Source: DASVUC01 sp038237225 (GTDB taxonomy: Bacteria > Planctomycetota > Phycisphaerae > Tepidisphaerales > Tepidisphaeraceae). From it: a stretch of 64,000 nucleotides of DNA. Below are positions 61,485 to 64,000 of the stretch, piece after piece (position 1 is the stretch's first letter; each line of letters begins with the position of its first letter). The notes under the pieces are model-generated. The model searched no databases. It saw nothing but the letters and a program-made list of their open reading frames with translations, and had not been told where the DNA came from. The position numbers and the translations under genes were made by a program. The stretch spans positions 124,001-188,000 of the forward strand of contig JBBRYX010000005.1 in the NCBI GenBank assembly GCA_038237225.1. The letters run 5' to 3'.

Positions 61485-62472
61485 CCTTTTGCGCGCTCAT
61501 CACCCCCGCGATTACGGCGCCGAAGCTCCAGAGGTTGTCCCTGCCGTTCGTCTCTGCCGGCTCACCCGTGCGAATCGCCTTGGCGAAATCCCCCAGCAGC
61601 CGCGCCTGTGGATTCTCCTGATCGTCGTTAATCTCCACCTTCTCTTTCGTCACATTCTTTCCCCACTTCTCGCACTTCCAGACCGTAATCTCGTTGTCGC
61701 TGTAGTTAATAGACCCCTCCGCGCATTGCAGCCGCCAATCACCATTCCAGCTTGTCTGTTTGCCCAGCGCGCTCCAGTCCCCGCGATAGCTGAATGGCGT
61801 CCCATCCTCCAATTCCATCAGCATGTTCAACCCAGGCTCGTGCTTGTACCAGCTCCACCCCGGCCGAAAACTCTGCACCGCAACCTTCGCAATGTTCTTC
61901 CCCGTCACCGCGCGGATCAAATCCATGTGGTGAATCGACATATCCACCAGCAACGGAAAATCCATCGTCTCGCGAAAGGACCCGGTGAAGTCAGCGCCAA
62001 TATAAAAGTCCATCGCCCCATGTCCGAAGGTGCCCACGGGTCTCTCCGCCAGCAGCTTCCGCAACGTCTTCATCGGCGGATGAAATCGATAATTCTGCGC
62101 CACCACCAATTGCCTCCCCGCCTCCTCCGCCCACTGCACCATCTTCTTCGCGTTCGCAAGATTGTCCGTAATCGGCTTCTCTGTAATCACATGCAGCCCC
62201 CGCCAAAACGCCAGCTTCGCATGACTCACATGAACCGCCGGCGGCGTCACCGTCAGCACCGCATCCGCCTCCACCTTCTTTAACGCGTCCTTTAATGACT
62301 TAAACCGCCGCGCTTCCGGAACGCACAACCCCTCACCCGCTTCACTCAACGGTTCCTCACTGATGTCAACAATCCCAACAACCTCGAAATCCGGCGATTT
62401 CCCCGTCGCATTTTGCCACCAAGGCTTCCCCATCCCGCCCATCCCGCACTGAATCAGTCGCAACTTTTCCAT
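61444..62472 (-). CDS. Gfo/Idh/MocA family oxidoreductase
   Basis: A 342-residue NAD(P)-dependent oxidoreductase. The N-terminal Rossmann domain has LRLIQCGMGGMGKPWWQN, VVGIVDISEEPLSEAGEGL and HVITEKPITDNLANAKKMV (the conserved EKP with catalytic Lys). The C-terminal alpha/beta domain carries LVVAQNYRFHPPMKTLRKLL and VDMSIHHMDLIRAVTG (the HH-D substrate-site motif). It acts on sugars or inositols. ATG 62472 starts at the domain boundary; a longer frame to 62520 has no homology. It lies upstream of the GT-C gene in one operon and downstream of a strong terminator. Confidence 0.93.
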   Translation of the reverse strand: MEKLRLIQCGMGGMGKPWWQNATGKSPDFEVVGIVDISEEPLSEAGEGLCVPEARRFKSLKDALKKVEADAVLTVTPPAVHVSHAKLAFWRGLHVITEKPITDNLANAKKMVQWAEEAGRQLVVAQNYRFHPPMKTLRKLLAERPVGTFGHGAMDFYIGADFTGSFRETMDFPLLVDMSIHHMDLIRAVTGKNIAKVAVQSFRPGWSWYKHEPGLNMLMELEDGTPFSYRGDWSALGKQTSWNGDWRLQCAEGSINYSDNEITVWKCEKWGKNVTKEKVEINDDQENPQARLLGDFAKAIRTGEPAETNGRDNLWSFGAVIAGVMSAQKGGKAVEVAKLVGG

Positions 62473-62538
62473 GCGCAGCGAACAATATCGGCGCGGCGCC
62501 TCGATGTATACCGTCGCCACACCCTACTCCGCGCACGC

Positions 62539-62580
62539 AAAAAAAATGCCGCGAGTCGAGCGGGGTGCTCGGCTCGCGGC
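62539..62580 (-). terminator. Rho-independent terminator
   Basis: A 14-bp stem with one G-U type mismatch (GCCGCGAGTCGAGC at 62548-62561 against 62567-62580) and a 5-nt loop, followed on the minus strand by a run of eight T (62539-62546). It ends the gene at 62608-62970. Confidence 0.93.
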
Positions 62581-62607
62581 CAGGAAGGAGGTCCGACACT
62601 TGATTCG

Positions 62608-62970
62608 CTATCCCCGCCTGATCTGCCGGATCATCTTCAACATTGCCGCACCAAGAATCACGCCGCCTCCGCTCACCAGCGCCGGCGGCACCGGTGCCAC
62701 GGGCGTCGGATCTTCCGGCATTAACTTTGCCCGCGCCTCGCTACCTCGTTGGATCGCACAGGACGGTTCATCCATCGCCGCCAGTTCATCCCACAGTCCC
62801 CAGGCCATGGGATCTGGAGACGGGGGGGTCGCATCAAGAATCTTAAACGTGGTATCGCTGGTCGTGGTAAACAGATCCTCCTCCCCACGCGCCGTCCCCG
62901 CCAAGGCGCGGGATGAGAGCATCATCAAGACAACCAACAAATAATGAGCGGCACACTTCCTGCTGAACAT
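62608..62970 (-). CDS. Secreted protein with PEP-CTERM-like sorting end
   Basis: A 120-residue protein: signal peptide MFSRKCAAHYLLVVLMMLSS, a short polar middle, and a C-terminus PVPPALVSGGGVILGAAMLK followed by the basic tail MIRQIRRG. The tripartite end (Pro-rich motif, hydrophobic helix, Arg-rich tail) resembles PEP-CTERM or related planctomycete sorting signals, but it does not contain the exact PEP triplet. ATG 62970 has AGGAAGGTCGT upstream. The function of the middle part is unknown, and a strong terminator follows the gene. Confidence 0.8.
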   Translation of the reverse strand: MFSRKCAAHYLLVVLMMLSSRALAGTARGEEDLFTTTSDTTFKILDATPPSPDPMAWGLWDELAAMDEPSCAIQRGSEARAKLMPEDPTPVAPVPPALVSGGGVILGAAMLKMIRQIRRG

Positions 62971-63197
62971 ACGACCTTCCTGCTGCTCGCCCCGACGGTC
63001 CCCTTCCAACACCTGCAAGCGAGTTGGGCAAAGTGTGCCACACCAAAAGATTTCCAGCCGCACAAACAATTCCTTTTCGGCTGAAATCCCCGCCGAATCG
63101 CGCTCCCCATGTCGACTGTATCGCGTGCAACAGAATCCGATTATCGGACCTTGTCACACTCGGAAAACCTGCACGCCCTTAGCGATTCTCCCGCCCC

Positions 63198-63929
63198 TTA
63201 CCCGGCCCGCGCCACAAGCAGCGCCTGCCGCAAGTCCAGGGTTCCCTCATACAAACTGCGCCCCACAATCACGCCCCAGATCGGCAGCTTTCGCAGCAGC
63301 CGAATGTGCCGAATGTCCCCCACGCCTCCGCTCGCAATCACCGGCACCTTCCCGGCCTCCGCAAGTTCCCGCGTCTTTTCCAGATTCGGCCCCTCCATCA
63401 TCCCGTCCTTCGCAACATCCGTATAAAGAATCGCCGCCAGGGGCCAATCGCTCACCTCGCGCGCCACATCCACCGCGTGTTTTCCTGAATCCGCCGTCCA
63501 TCCCCGCGTCGCCACCATCCCGTCCTTCGCGTCCAGCGCCAGCACGAGCTTCCCCGCAAACTTCTCGTCCTTCGCGAGGGTTGAAAACCACCCCCAATCT
63601 TCCATCGCCTTCGTTCCCAACACCACGCGCCCCGCTCCGCAGTCAAGGAGCTTCTCCACGTCCGCGGTCGATCGCACGCCGCCCCCCGCCTCCACGTTGA
63701 TCCCACTGGCGGCGATAATCTTACCGATCAATTCCGTCTGCGCCGGCGATCCCTGCTTCGCCCCGTCCAGATCCACCACGTGCATCCAGTTCGCCCCCGC
63801 CTCGCGAAACTGCCCCGCCGTCTCCAGCGCGTCCACCGGATAAGTCATCTGCCGCCCATAATCCCCCTGCTTCAACCGGACAACTTGCCCCCCGCGCAGA
63901 TCGATGCTTGGAACAACCTCAATAGCCAT
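63198..63929 (-). CDS. hisA: Phosphoribosylformimino-5-aminoimidazole carboxamide ribotide isomerase
   Basis: A 243-residue HisA (beta/alpha)8 barrel, histidine pathway step 4. Motifs: VVPSIDLRGGQVVRLKQGDY (catalytic Asp10), MHVVDLDGAKQGSPAQTELI, INVEAGGGVRSTADVEKLLD, ILYTDVAKDGMMEGPN (second catalytic Asp) and VIASGGVGDIRHIRLL. The ATG at 63929 is at the expected N-terminus. The other histidine genes would lie beyond the right edge, upstream of it. The last 70 nt of the window hold no recognisable feature. Confidence 0.96.
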   Translation of the reverse strand: MAIEVVPSIDLRGGQVVRLKQGDYGRQMTYPVDALETAGQFREAGANWMHVVDLDGAKQGSPAQTELIGKIIAASGINVEAGGGVRSTADVEKLLDCGAGRVVLGTKAMEDWGWFSTLAKDEKFAGKLVLALDAKDGMVATRGWTADSGKHAVDVAREVSDWPLAAILYTDVAKDGMMEGPNLEKTRELAEAGKVPVIASGGVGDIRHIRLLRKLPIWGVIVGRSLYEGTLDLRQALLVARAG

Positions 63930-64000
63930 GCCGACGAATCTATCGGAGTTGCCCGCCCAAAAAAAGGCGGATCAGGACCAGATGCCTGATTCCATAGTCG

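Noticed and set aside
1..64000. tRNA and rRNA genes
   Set aside because: No T-arm GGTTCRANNCC with a cloverleaf and no rRNA landmarks were seen; isolated matches such as the one in comEC at about 29770 are coding.

Overview
The window looks like chromosomal DNA of a planctomycete, most likely of the Phycisphaerae side of the phylum (inference). Evidence: a DUF1549/DUF1553 (PSCyt2/PSD1) gene followed by a Tat-exported DUF1501 gene; a giant PVC-type haem-binding dehydrogenase with HEAT repeats; many secreted or lipidated proteins of unknown function; a cyclase-kinase-WD40-TPR fusion; SPINDLY-type and TPR glycosyltransferases; scattered housekeeping genes (nuoA, nuoD, gatA, carB, pyrF, murD, pckG, xseA, hisA) instead of long classical operons; and dense families of imperfect inverted repeats between, and sometimes inside, genes. 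GC is high. No rRNA, tRNA or CRISPR array was found.

Layout. 0-9 kb: degradative planctomycete module (PSCyt2/PSD1, DUF1501, PVC cytochrome/dehydrogenase, SGNH hydrolase). 9-15 kb: secreted four-repeat protein, lactonase-fold beta-propeller, amidohydrolase and lipoprotein, in a stretch whose + strand is C-rich and G-poor whatever the gene direction. 15.1-16.8 kb: mobile-element graveyard, a group II intron reverse transcriptase remnant abutting an ISKra4-like transposase remnant and itself split by a 30-bp-arm inverted repeat. 16.8-21.4 kb: OmpR-type two-component system with a PepSY-like lipoprotein and secreted proteins. 21.6-28.1 kb: TrkA-N protein, nuoD and the 1481-residue signalling fusion. 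28.6-37.4 kb: acyltransferase, ComEC, TPR glycosyltransferase, GatA, SRAP protein, NuoA, SirB1-like protein. 37.4-44 kb: pyrimidine genes carB and pyrF back to back, then a ParE-type toxin-antitoxin pair and murD joined by 4-nt overlaps. 44-49.8 kb: SPINDLY glycosyltransferase and a b6-type quinol-cytochrome c reductase operon with a ferredoxin-Rieske fusion, split cytochrome b and a coiled-coil protein of unknown function. 49.9-64 kb: pckG, patatin-like lipoprotein, small lipoprotein, maf, xseA with an esterase, two GNAT acetyltransferases, mgtE, a GT-C glycosyltransferase, a Gfo/Idh oxidoreductase, a sorting-signal-like secreted protein and hisA.

Most unusual points: (1) at least five families of degenerate inverted repeats; one copy is exactly 60 bp and sits in frame inside carB, another supplies the N-terminus of the TrkA-N protein, and a third splits a reverse transcriptase remnant; (2) the reductase operon, which pairs a heme-ci-type cytochrome b with a Rieske protein carrying a cytoplasmic ferredoxin domain and includes a conserved-looking coiled-coil gene; (3) the single-chain cyclase/kinase/WD40/TPR protein. 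All family names come from reading motifs; no database search was run.
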